This document shows positions 1 to 4,873 of a stretch of DNA of 5,644 bases, piece after piece. Each line of letters opens with the position of its first letter. Position 1 is the first letter of the stretch. The notes under the pieces are model-generated. The model was not told where the DNA came from. It did no database searches and saw only the letters and a list, made by a program, of their open reading frames with translations. Origin of the DNA: Micavibrio sp. UBA2020 (GTDB taxonomy: Bacteria; Pseudomonadota; Alphaproteobacteria; Micavibrionales; UBA2020); contig DDBY01000149.1 of assembly GCA_002334985.1 (NCBI GenBank), forward strand, positions 1 through 5,644. Reading direction: 5' to 3'. A program made the translations under genes and the position numbers.

Positions 1-867
1 CTGTGCGCCATAAGCATCGGCGACGGTTTTGACCACATGGCGAAATTTTTCTTCCATCAGCTGGCGCAGCTCGGGCTTCAGCGTACGCACGGTGCCGCCG
101 ATTTCCGCCGTTTCCGGCAGGACGTTATGCGCGCTGGTACCTGCATGGAATTTGCAAACACTCACAACCACGCTGTCGGCAGGCGCCGTGACACGGCTGA
201 CAAGGTGCTGCAAAGCAGACACGATTTGCGATGCGCAGACAATCACGTCAATCGTGGTATGCGGGAAAGCGGCATGGCCGCCCTTGCCCGTGATTTTAAC
301 ATCGAAGCTGTCGGTCGATGCCGAAACGGCGCCTTCGCAAATCGCCATCGTGCCTGCGGGCAGCCACGGCCAGTTGTGCATGCCGAAAACGGATTCACAG
401 GGGAATTGTTTGAAAAACCCTTCCTGCACCATCACATCGCCGCCGCCGCCGCCTTCTTCTGCCGGCTGGAAAATCGCATAAACGTTGCCGTCAAATTCGC
501 GGGTTTCGGCAAGGTGTTTGCAGGCCGCCAGCAGCATGCTGGTATGGCCGTCATGGCCGCAGGCGTGCATCTTGCCCGGCGTTTTGGAACTGTGGGGCAG
601 ATTGGTTTCTTCGAAAATATTCAGCGCATCCATATCGGCGCGCAGCCCGATACCGCGGCTAGAATTTCCCTTTTTGCCGCGGATAACACCGACGACGCCT
701 GTTTTGGCCATGCCGCGGTGCACTTCGATGCCCCAGCTTTCAAGAAGACCGGCGACGTAATCTGCCGTTTTGACTTCTTCAAAAGCCGTTTCGGGGTTCT
801 GGTGCAGGTGGCGGCGCCAGGTGGTGAATTCCTTGTTCTGCTCTTTAAGCTTGCCGAGTACGGTCAT
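1..867 (-). CDS. M20-family metallo-amidohydrolase (hippurate hydrolase/aminoacylase-like), C-terminus beyond window
   Basis: A cytoplasmic metal-dependent hydrolase that, by family, cleaves an amide bond in N-acyl amino acids or similar compounds; the substrate cannot be told. I translated 289 residues of a family that is usually about 380-400 long, so the missing part is the end of the catalytic domain. Visible motifs: RADMDAL (75-81), the hallmark HACGHDGHT (101-109) with metal ligands C103 and H105, PAEEGGGGG (135-143) with catalytic/ligand E137-E138, and MHNWP (163-167) with ligand H164. The inserted dimerisation domain begins around 180, with the typical GKGGHAA near 193-199, and continues past HNVLPETAEIGGTVRT. 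The ATG at 867 is followed by the family's usual N-terminus (WRRHLHQNPE). A GGGGA and an AGGA lie just upstream. It starts 30 bases after the GNAT-like gene and is probably cotranscribed with it. Family assignment is firm; substrate is unknown. Confidence 0.95.
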   Translation of the reverse strand, partial: MTVLGKLKEQNKEFTTWRRHLHQNPETAFEEVKTADYVAGLLESWGIEVHRGMAKTGVVGVIRGKKGNSSRGIGLRADMDALNIFEETNLPHSSKTPGKMHACGHDGHTSMLLAACKHLAETREFDGNVYAIFQPAEEGGGGGDVMVQEGFFKQFPCESVFGMHNWPWLPAGTMAICEGAVSASTDSFDVKITGKGGHAAFPHTTIDVIVCASQIVSALQHLVSRVTAPADSVVVSVCKFHAGTSAHNVLPETAEIGGTVRTLKPELRQLMEEKFRHVVKTVADAYGAQ

Positions 868-897
868 GTCCTGTTGTCCCCTATGTGAAAAGTCCGT

Positions 898-1701
898 TTA
901 GCGGAAAAAATTCTTGAGCCATTTGTCGCGGGATTGCTGCACACCCTTTTGCATGTCGGGCGCATCGGGCGAGCCGAAATCGCGTTTGGCCAGATGCTTG
1001 ATTTCCTCTTGGAACATATTAAAGAAGCTGGACTTGCTGAAATCAAGCTGGATTTTCTCGCCCGTTTTCTTGTTTTCCAAAACAGGGTTATCCAGCGTCT
1101 TGACCATCCATGCGGCCATGACGGGCAACCCCTCGCGTCCCATGTGGAACCAGTTGACCGTGCCCACGGACGTTCCGGGCGGTACCATCTTTTCCTTGCT
1201 TTCGACCAGATGCGGAGAAACGGATTGTTCGTCCAAACGGCGCCAGCCCAGCTTGCCAGCCATTTTCTGCACGGGGTCGGTAAACATTTGCGCAACGAAA
1301 CGCTCCTCCGGCGGCTCCACCAGAAACGCGCGCAGTACCTGCATGGTAATCATGGCGTCGAACAAACCAGGATAGCCGTTAAGCGCGATGCGCGTTGTGC
1401 CGACTTCCTGCCACTTCACATGTTCGACCCCGTCGCTGTCTTTTTCTTTATGCGGATAGGTAATGCTGGCAGCGACAATCGTGCCCTTCTCGTCTTCGAT
1501 AATCACAACCGCGCCGTCGTCAATCAGACCTTTCATCAGGTCTTTTTCACGCTGCAGCACGTTTTTGTGCGTATTCAGGTCATAAAAATCAAAAACCTTC
1601 TGCTCGTCTTCGATTTTTGAAAAACGCACAAAGAATTTTTTGGGTGTATCCGGCGTGCCGTTTGCGGGCACGGGATTAGGAGGAAGATTGTCGTTGCTCA
1701 T
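898..1701 (-). CDS. GNAT-like hypothetical protein with an unassigned C-terminal region
   Basis: A soluble 267-residue protein with no signal peptide, no membrane segment and no cysteine. After a Pro/Asn-rich disordered start (1-20), residues 21-155 look like an acetyltransferase fold. They show KKFFVRFSKIEDEQKVFDFY (beta1-alpha1), GAVVIIEDEKGTIVAASI (paired strands beta2-beta3, about 63-80), a strand-turn-helix around VGTTRIALNGYPGLFDAM (100-117), and VQKMAGKLGWRRLDE (144-158), which resembles the GNAT motif before the last strands. The canonical Q/RxxGxG/A acetyl-CoA loop is not clear, so acetyl transfer is only a guess. Residues after about 175 (FHMGREGLPVMAAWM, then a charged helical tail) match nothing I recognise. 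A TTG five codons upstream is in frame, but the ATG at 1701 has the better-placed AAGGA. It lies just upstream of the amidohydrolase, so it may act in the same pathway. Confidence 0.8.
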   Translation of the reverse strand: MSNDNLPPNPVPANGTPDTPKKFFVRFSKIEDEQKVFDFYDLNTHKNVLQREKDLMKGLIDDGAVVIIEDEKGTIVAASITYPHKEKDSDGVEHVKWQEVGTTRIALNGYPGLFDAMITMQVLRAFLVEPPEERFVAQMFTDPVQKMAGKLGWRRLDEQSVSPHLVESKEKMVPPGTSVGTVNWFHMGREGLPVMAAWMVKTLDNPVLENKKTGEKIQLDFSKSSFFNMFQEEIKHLAKRDFGSPDAPDMQKGVQQSRDKWLKNFFR

Positions 1702-1708
1702 CTGCGTG

Positions 1709-1713
1709 TCCTT
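1709..1713 (-). promoter_or_regulatory. Shine-Dalgarno site that fixes the start of the GNAT-like gene
   Basis: Read on the minus strand this is AAGGA, seven bases before the ATG at 1701. The in-frame TTG at 1716-1714 lies immediately upstream of, and abuts, this site, so initiation there would have no comparable ribosome binding site. I therefore prefer the ATG and a 267-residue product. Confidence 0.65.
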
Positions 1714-1800
1714 CAAGTGCTGAAAACAAAATCGGTTTTACAGGTTCTAGACACACACGCTATTCGCTCTGGTTGCGCTTCTTTTGGAATGCGCACTCGC

Positions 1801-1828
1801 CCCGACAGTCCGGGCCCGGCAATTCGGG
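1801..1828. repeat. Two tandem 14-bp units, each an inverted repeat CCCG-N6-CGGG
   Basis: Unit one (1801-1814) reads CCCGACAGTCCGGG and unit two (1815-1828) reads CCCGGCAATTCGGG. They agree at 11 of 14 positions and all three differences are transitions. Each unit is itself a short inverted repeat. On the plus strand the second unit is followed by ATTCTTTTTATA, which looks like a weak intrinsic terminator, but no plus-strand gene lies upstream. It sits between the end of the rhodanese gene and the start of the GNAT-like gene, so it may be a terminator remnant or a protein-binding site. Function is unknown. Confidence 0.5.
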
Positions 1829-1839
1829 ATTCTTTTTAT

Positions 1840-1860
1840 AATGCCTTGCGATAAGGCATT
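1840..1860. terminator. Perfect 8-bp hairpin downstream of the rhodanese gene, possible transcript end
   Basis: Arms AATGCCTT (1840-1847) and AAGGCATT (1853-1860) enclose a five-base loop. It lies 39 bases past the stop of the minus-strand rhodanese gene, where the CMD-ygaP transcript should end. On the minus strand the hairpin is followed by ATAAAAAG, not a T tract; on the plus strand it runs into TTTTA. The structure is plain to see, but its role as a terminator for the minus-strand operon is uncertain. Confidence 0.35.
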
Positions 1861-1899
1861 TTACCCAAATGCCGGGACGAAGGCCAGAGGGGCTTATTT

Positions 1900-2460
1900 T
1901 TACATATTGCAACAGCTCTTGACCGGAGCCCTACCTGCCGCCGCTTTGTTCCAAGGCGCGCGCGCCAGCAGCATCGCCATGCCGCACCATTCGGTTACAC
2001 CTGCGAACAAAAGCCCCGCGCCACAAAACGCAGGCAGAATATAAAACCACGGGCTGGCAAAACTGCCCAGCAGCGTGCCCAACAATACCAGTGCCCCGAC
2101 AGCGATGCGCACCTGACGTTCAAGCGAGATAACCTCCCCTTTTTTCACAGGCACACCACAGGTTTCACAGTTCAGAATGCCACCGTCGATAACATGCACG
2201 TTGTCAAATCCGGCCTGATGAAAAGCCGCCGCCGCCTTTGCCGCACGCGCACCGGCGCGGCAAAGAATGTATAACGGCTTGCCGCCGTCCAGCTTGTGCT
2301 CGGCGATAAAAGCCTTGGCGTCCAGCGTATCCAGCGGCACATGCACATGCGCCGCGCGCAGGCAGGATGCGCGATGTTCGATGTCCGTGCGAACATCGAG
2401 GATAAGACAGCCGCCGTCTTTGACCGCGTCTGCCGGAGTGACTTTGCGGATATCAGACAT
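1900..2460 (-). CDS. ygaP: YgaP-type membrane-anchored rhodanese (sulfurtransferase)
   Basis: A 186-residue sulfurtransferase whose catalytic domain should face the cytoplasm, tethered by two membrane helices. Residues 1-107 are a single rhodanese domain: LILDVRTDIEH (19-29), the active-site loop CRAGAR (67-72) with catalytic C67, and the closing VHVIDGGI (88-95). Residues 113-172 match the membrane half of E. coli YgaP closely: LERQVRIAVGALVLLG, then GAGLLFAGVTEWCGMAMLL and APWN. C159 in WCGMA corresponds to the second conserved Cys of E. coli YgaP. Unusual features are a CETC (98-101) where rhodaneses normally carry a Trp-containing turn, and a C-terminal SCC (182-184); nine Cys in all. A strong AAAAGGAG lies seven bases before the ATG. 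It follows the AhpD-like gene by 24 bases, so both are one operon under the divergent ArsR-family regulator. By family it binds or transfers sulfane sulfur; the physiological acceptor is unknown. Confidence 0.93.
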   Translation of the reverse strand: MSDIRKVTPADAVKDGGCLILDVRTDIEHRASCLRAAHVHVPLDTLDAKAFIAEHKLDGGKPLYILCRAGARAAKAAAAFHQAGFDNVHVIDGGILNCETCGVPVKKGEVISLERQVRIAVGALVLLGTLLGSFASPWFYILPAFCGAGLLFAGVTEWCGMAMLLARAPWNKAAAGRAPVKSCCNM

Positions 2461-2484
2461 GATATTTCTCCTTTTGCATGTGGT

Positions 2485-2844
2485 TTAAGCGACTTGTTCC
2501 TTACCTGCGGCAAACTGGTCATAGGCGCGCAGCGCATCTGCCGCATACATCAGCGACGGGCCGCCGCCCATATAGACCGCCATGCCCAGCACCTCGGCCA
2601 CTTCCTGCCGTGTTGCGCCCAGCTCATGCAGCGCCTTGGCATGAAAGCCGATGCAGCCGTCGCAGCGCGTGGAAACGCCAATGGCCAGCGCGATATACTC
2701 TTTCGTCTTTTTATCAAGCGCACCGTCCTTGGTCGCCGCCCCCGCCATATCGTAAAACCCCTTGAGCGTATCGGGGATGGCCGGCTTCAGCTGGCGGATG
2801 TATTCGACAATATCTCCCGTAACATTGTGATAGTTCTTGGACAT
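2485..2844 (-). CDS. Carboxymuconolactone decarboxylase family protein (AhpD-like thiol redox protein)
   Basis: A 119-residue cytoplasmic, all-helical protein of the CMD/AhpD superfamily. The AhpD active-site pattern E-x11-C-x2-C-x3-H is complete: E49, C61, C64 and H68 within TRCDGCIGFHAKALHELGAT (59-78). This favours a thiol-based peroxidase or disulfide reductase role over a true decarboxylase. The length is normal for the single-domain type and the C-terminal helix carries VLGMAVYMGGGPSLMYAADA, as in many YciW/AhpD-like relatives. AAAGGAG lies six bases before the ATG. It is the first gene of the minus-strand operon, directly behind the shared operator and followed by ygaP, which suggests a role in reducing or detoxifying reactive sulfur or peroxides. 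Family is firm; substrate is inferred from context only. Confidence 0.92.
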   Translation of the reverse strand: MSKNYHNVTGDIVEYIRQLKPAIPDTLKGFYDMAGAATKDGALDKKTKEYIALAIGVSTRCDGCIGFHAKALHELGATRQEVAEVLGMAVYMGGGPSLMYAADALRAYDQFAAGKEQVA

Positions 2845-2887
2845 GACTGGCTCCTTTGTGGTTGAATAGTCCTGCGGGTATTTTAAA

Positions 2888-2916
2888 TTGCGTATATTCT
2901 AATATTAGGATATACT
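2888..2916 (+). promoter_or_regulatory. Predicted sigma70-type promoter of the ArsR-family regulator gene
   Basis: TTGCGT (2888-2893), 17-base spacer, TATACT (2911-2916). The -10 matches consensus at five of six positions and the -35 at the first three. The start of transcription would fall near 2923, leaving a short leader with AGGAA before the ATG at 2942. The palindromic operator fills the spacer and runs into the -10, so bound repressor would block the regulator's own transcription. Confidence 0.6.
2892..2915. promoter_or_regulatory. 24-bp palindromic operator, probable binding site of the ArsR-family repressor
   Basis: Left arm GTATATTCTAAT (2892-2903) and right arm ATTAGGATATAC (2904-2915) are inverted copies at 11 of 12 positions. 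The size, AT-richness and place between divergent genes are typical of ArsR/SmtB-family operators. Its core, ATTC then eight bases then GGAT, is one base off the ATTC-N8-GAAT motif that I recall for the persulfide sensor SqrR. It overlaps the predicted promoters on both strands. Binding is inferred, not shown. Confidence 0.75.
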
Positions 2917-2930
2917 AAAGTTAAAGTCAA
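2902..2930 (-). promoter_or_regulatory. Predicted sigma70-type promoter of the CMD-ygaP operon
   Basis: On the minus strand: TTGACT (2930-2925), 17-base spacer, TAATAT (2907-2902). The -35 matches five of six consensus bases and the -10 four of six. The -10 sits inside the 24-bp palindrome, and the plus-strand promoter overlaps it face to face. One bound repressor dimer would therefore shut off both directions. Confidence 0.55.
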
Positions 2931-2941
2931 CAGGAATAGCT

Positions 2942-3274
2942 ATGGCCGTTAACAACAAAATAAAAGCCGTACAGGACATGAAGCGGAACGCCGACGAAGC
3001 CTCGGCTTTTCTGAAGAATTTGGCGAACCCAAGCCGTCTGATGATACTGTGCCTGCTGACGCAGGGTGAAATGTGTGTCACGGATATTCTGGGACATCTG
3101 GAAATCAGCCAGACCGCCCTTTCGCAGCATTTGGCTCGCCTGCGCGCCGAGGGAATCGTCGATTTCCGCCGCGAACACCGCACACTTTACTATTTTATCA
3201 AAAACGAGAACGTGGCTGCGATTATCAGCGCCCTGCACGATATCTATTGCGCCCCGGTCAAGGCTCGAAAATAG
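2942..3274 (+). CDS. ArsR-family repressor of the YgaV/BigR/SqrR type, probable persulfide sensor
   Basis: A 110-residue winged-helix DNA-binding protein, full length for the family. After an N-terminal helix, LANPSRLMILCLL (27-39) and the helix-turn-helix ISQTALSQHLARLRAEGIV (55-73) are typical ArsR-family elements, followed by the wing FRREHRTLYYFI (75-86). The C-terminal helix NENVAAIISALHDIYCAP (88-105) reads like the end of E. coli YgaV. C37 and C103 are 66 residues apart and sit where BigR and SqrR carry the two Cys that form a sulfur bridge with persulfides. C45 (EMCVTD) is an additional Cys at the place of the metal-binding ELCVCD motif of ArsR/SmtB proteins, but the second Cys of that motif is a Thr here, so classical metal sensing is less likely. 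AGGAA precedes the ATG. It is divergent from a CMD-ygaP operon across a palindromic operator, which fits autoregulation and control of those genes. The ligand is inferred. Confidence 0.92.
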   Translation: MAVNNKIKAVQDMKRNADEASAFLKNLANPSRLMILCLLTQGEMCVTDILGHLEISQTALSQHLARLRAEGIVDFRREHRTLYYFIKNENVAAIISALHDIYCAPVKARK

Positions 3275-3302
3275 CAATAAAATCAGCCTGTTTTATAGTA
3301 CC

Positions 3303-3333
3303 TGCCCTCTTATAATTTTCCCATAAGACGGCA
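3303..3333. repeat. Imperfect 11-bp-arm inverted repeat between the regulator gene and the atp promoter
   Basis: TGCCCTCTTAT (3303-3313) pairs with ATAAGACGGCA (3323-3333) with one mismatch around a nine-base loop. It lies 29 bases after the regulator's stop codon and 23 bases before the -35 of the atp promoter. Neither strand shows a proper T tract after it, so a classical intrinsic terminator is doubtful. It could be a factor-dependent 3' end for the regulator transcript or a binding site upstream of the atp promoter. Confidence 0.5.
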
Positions 3334-3356
3334 TGGGGTATTATTTGCGGTATTTG

Positions 3357-3385
3357 TTGACATTTCAGGGCGCTATGCGTAATTT
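3357..3385 (+). promoter_or_regulatory. Predicted sigma70-type promoter of the atpIBEF' operon
   Basis: A perfect TTGACA (3357-3362) is followed after 17 bases by TAATTT (3380-3385). The -10 is weak, but the -35 and spacing are ideal and it is the only clear promoter in the 161-base gap before atpI. The start would be near 3392, giving a leader of about 44 bases. Two GGTATT copies (3337-3342, 3349-3354), 12 bases apart, lie directly upstream of the -35. Confidence 0.6.
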
Positions 3386-3435
3386 CCCGTTGCCTTAAAT
3401 GCGCGACGTATCACGATTTAACGGGTGTTTTTCCG

Positions 3436-3801
3436 ATGAACGACAAGTCCGGTGAACTGGCCCGAAAAATCCGCGAAGCGCAGGAAAGGCAACGCCAGAT
3501 AGTGACCGGCGGCAACGACGGTAGCGGCGAGCCCGGCAAGGACGAAAAAGGCAAAGCCCTTCGCGCGGGAACGGATCTGGTCGCGGCGCTGGCCGTCGGC
3601 ATCTTCCTGGGATACTGGGTTGACCGCTGGCTGGACACCAAACCGTGGGGCGTAATTTTCTTCGTCTTCGTCGGTTTTGCTGCGGGATTTTTGAATATCT
3701 ACCGGTCGCAAACCGGACAGGACTACAAGGTCGGCTTCAAACCCACCGCACCGGACGCCCCCAAAGACGGCGCCAGCGGCGAAGACGGCAAAACGGATTA
3801 A
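3436..3801 (+). CDS. atpI: ATP synthase accessory protein AtpI (F0 assembly factor)
   Basis: A 121-residue inner-membrane protein that accompanies F0 operons and is thought to aid c-ring assembly and perhaps ion supply. Residues 1-42 are charged and helical (ELARKIREAQERQRQ), then a Gly-rich stretch. Two membrane helices follow at about 44-62 and 70-88, joined by the family's LGYWVDRWLDTKPWG turn (58-72), with FVGFAAGFLNIYR closing the second helix. The tail (90-121) is hydrophilic. This arrangement is usual for alphaproteobacterial AtpI. The ATG at 3436 lacks a clear Shine-Dalgarno site (only GGGTG eight bases away), so it may be translated poorly, which suits a low-stoichiometry accessory protein. 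It is the first gene of the F0 operon, 18 bases ahead of atpB. Confidence 0.93.
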   Translation: MNDKSGELARKIREAQERQRQIVTGGNDGSGEPGKDEKGKALRAGTDLVAALAVGIFLGYWVDRWLDTKPWGVIFFVFVGFAAGFLNIYRSQTGQDYKVGFKPTAPDAPKDGASGEDGKTD

Positions 3802-3803
3802 AA

Positions 3804-3809
3804 AGAGGA
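3804..3809 (+). promoter_or_regulatory. Shine-Dalgarno site for the GTG start of atpB
   Basis: AGAGGA, ten bases before the GTG at 3820. The GTG is preferred because the codons directly after it give ANPLQQFVIKPLIPLNIGGY, the expected N-terminus of alphaproteobacterial subunit a, and no ATG fits in frame nearby. Confidence 0.7.
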
Positions 3810-3819
3810 AAACACGCGC

Positions 3820-4563
3820 GTGGCCAATCCGCTTCAGCAGTTTGTCATCAAGCCCCTCATCCCGCTCAATATCGGCGGTTACGATGTGTCCTTCACGCAG
3901 TCTTCGCTGTGGATGGGTTTGGCTGTTATCTCTGCCACGCTCCTTATGACGCTCAGCATGCGCAGCAAATCGGTTGTGCCGAACCGCTGGCAGAACGTCA
4001 CCGAAATGATTTACGAATTCGTCGCTGGTATGGTGCATGAAGCCCTCGGCCACGAAGGACGCAAGTACTTCGCCTTCGTCTTTTCCGTGTTCATGATTGT
4101 CCTGATGGGCAACATGCTCGGCATGATACCCTACTCCTTCACCTTCACGAGCCATATCGTCGTAACCGGTACGCTGGCACTTATGGTCTTTCTGACCGCC
4201 ACGCTGGTTGGCATTTTCCGCCATGGTTTGCACTTCTTCACGCTGTTCCTGCCGGCGGGTCTGCCTATCTTTCTGGCACCGCTGATTATCCTGATCGAAA
4301 TCGTGTCCTACCTGTCACGCCCGATCAGCCTTTCTGTCCGTCTTTTCGCCAACATGGTTGCCGGCCACACGATGATGAAAGTCTTCGCGGGTTTTTCGGT
4401 CATGATGGCGGCAAGCTCCGGCCTTGGCATGGCGGGCGCGGTTCTGCCGCTGCTCATCAACACGGCGCTGGTCGGCCTCGAAATCCTTATCGCCTTCATT
4501 CAGGCGTATGTTTTCGCGGTACTGACCTGCATGTACCTCAAAGACGCGATTGAACTGCACTAA
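3820..4563 (+). CDS. atpB: F0 ATP synthase subunit a
   Basis: A 247-residue multi-pass inner-membrane protein that forms the two proton half-channels beside the c-ring. The N-terminus (FVIKPLIPLNIGGYDVSFT) is typical of alphaproteobacteria. Hydrophobic helices fall at about 29-46, 83-103, 112-133, 145-165, 185-213 and 215-240. The essential Arg is R174 in LSVRLFANMVAGH (171-183), equivalent to E. coli R210. H183 takes the place of E. coli E219. The last helix carries E221 and Q228 (EILIAFIQAY), the latter matching E. coli Q252. Nothing essential is missing. The start codon is GTG, in the context of a nearby AGAGGA. The gene is followed by a 60-base spacer and then atpE. Confidence 0.97.
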   Translation: MANPLQQFVIKPLIPLNIGGYDVSFTQSSLWMGLAVISATLLMTLSMRSKSVVPNRWQNVTEMIYEFVAGMVHEALGHEGRKYFAFVFSVFMIVLMGNMLGMIPYSFTFTSHIVVTGTLALMVFLTATLVGIFRHGLHFFTLFLPAGLPIFLAPLIILIEIVSYLSRPISLSVRLFANMVAGHTMMKVFAGFSVMMAASSGLGMAGAVLPLLINTALVGLEILIAFIQAYVFAVLTCMYLKDAIELH

Positions 4564-4623
4564 CCCAGGAACTCGTTTCAAACCAAAACTAACCAACGCA
4601 CAGAAAAAAGAAGGAAAATCACT
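4564..4623 (+). promoter_or_regulatory. A-rich, G-poor translation initiation region of atpE
   Basis: The 60 bases before atpE are rich in A and C with very few G until AAGGA at 4611-4615, eight bases before the ATG. Such an unstructured leader favours high translation. E. coli atpE has a known enhancer in the same place, which serves the need for many c copies per complex. No hairpin or promoter was found in it. Confidence 0.45.
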
Positions 4624-4848
4624 ATGGAACTCGAATCTGCAAAAATGATCGGCGCTGCTCTCGCTGTTCTGCCGCTTTTCGGCGTCGGCCTCGGCCTCGG
4701 CATGCTGTTCTCCAGCATCATCAACGCTATCGGCCGCAACCCCTCCGTTGCTCCGACCGTTAAAGGCGCTGGCCTGCTGTACTTCGCGCTTATCGAAGCA
4801 ACCGGCCTGTTCGCACTGCTGATCGCCCTCATCGTTCTGCTGGGCTAA
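4624..4848 (+). CDS. atpE: F0 ATP synthase subunit c (c-ring proteolipid)
   Basis: A 74-residue hairpin of two membrane helices, normal length for alphaproteobacteria. Helix one (about 9-34) carries the GVGLGLG glycine repeat (20-26) that packs the ring. The polar loop is IGRNPSV (36-42), which contacts the F1 central stalk. Helix two (about 48-73) carries the ion-carrying E58 in FALIEATGLF (54-63). The helix-one Gln and the Ser after the Glu that mark sodium-type c subunits are absent, so a proton is the likely coupling ion; T60 is the only polar extra near the site. It is translated from a strong AAGGA in an A-rich leader and is followed 25 bases later by atpF'. Confidence 0.97.
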   Translation: MELESAKMIGAALAVLPLFGVGLGLGMLFSSIINAIGRNPSVAPTVKGAGLLYFALIEATGLFALLIALIVLLG

Positions 4849-4873
4849 TCGCATACCAAGAGGAAATAAAGTC

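Noticed and set aside
37..888. Long open frame on the plus strand opposite the amidohydrolase
   Set aside because: The minus strand encodes a clear M20 protein with its metal motifs through the whole stretch; the plus-strand product has no recognisable domain.
1837..1842. Perfect TATAAT on the plus strand
   Set aside because: The region 17 bases upstream is GC-rich with no -35 resemblance, and no plus-strand gene follows. It is part of the hairpin and T-rich stretch.
2942..3274. Arsenic or zinc sensor of the classical ArsR/SmtB type
   Set aside because: The ELCVCD metal motif is reduced to EMCVTD with a single Cys, and no arsenic or metal transport genes are nearby; the YgaV/BigR-type Cys pair and the ygaP neighbour fit sulfur sensing better.
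3276..3299. ATAAAA...TTTTAT inverted repeat right after the regulator gene as a terminator
   Set aside because: The stem is six A-T pairs with an eight-base loop and no following T tract, too weak to call.
3399..3455. Possible 18-codon upstream open frame overlapping the atpI start
   Set aside because: It begins with ATG in the atpI leader and ends at TGA inside atpI, but has no Shine-Dalgarno site and no sign of a leader-peptide motif. Chance is the simplest account.
3418..4233. Open frame of about 271 residues on the minus strand opposite atpI and atpB
   Set aside because: A charged His/Asp/Arg-rich translation with no family resemblance, fully antisense to conserved genes.
4624..4848. 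Sodium-coupled c subunit, suggested by EATG around the ion-carrying Glu
   Set aside because: The helix-one Gln and the Ser directly after the Glu that complete the sodium site are missing; Met and Ala stand there. A proton-type ring is more likely.
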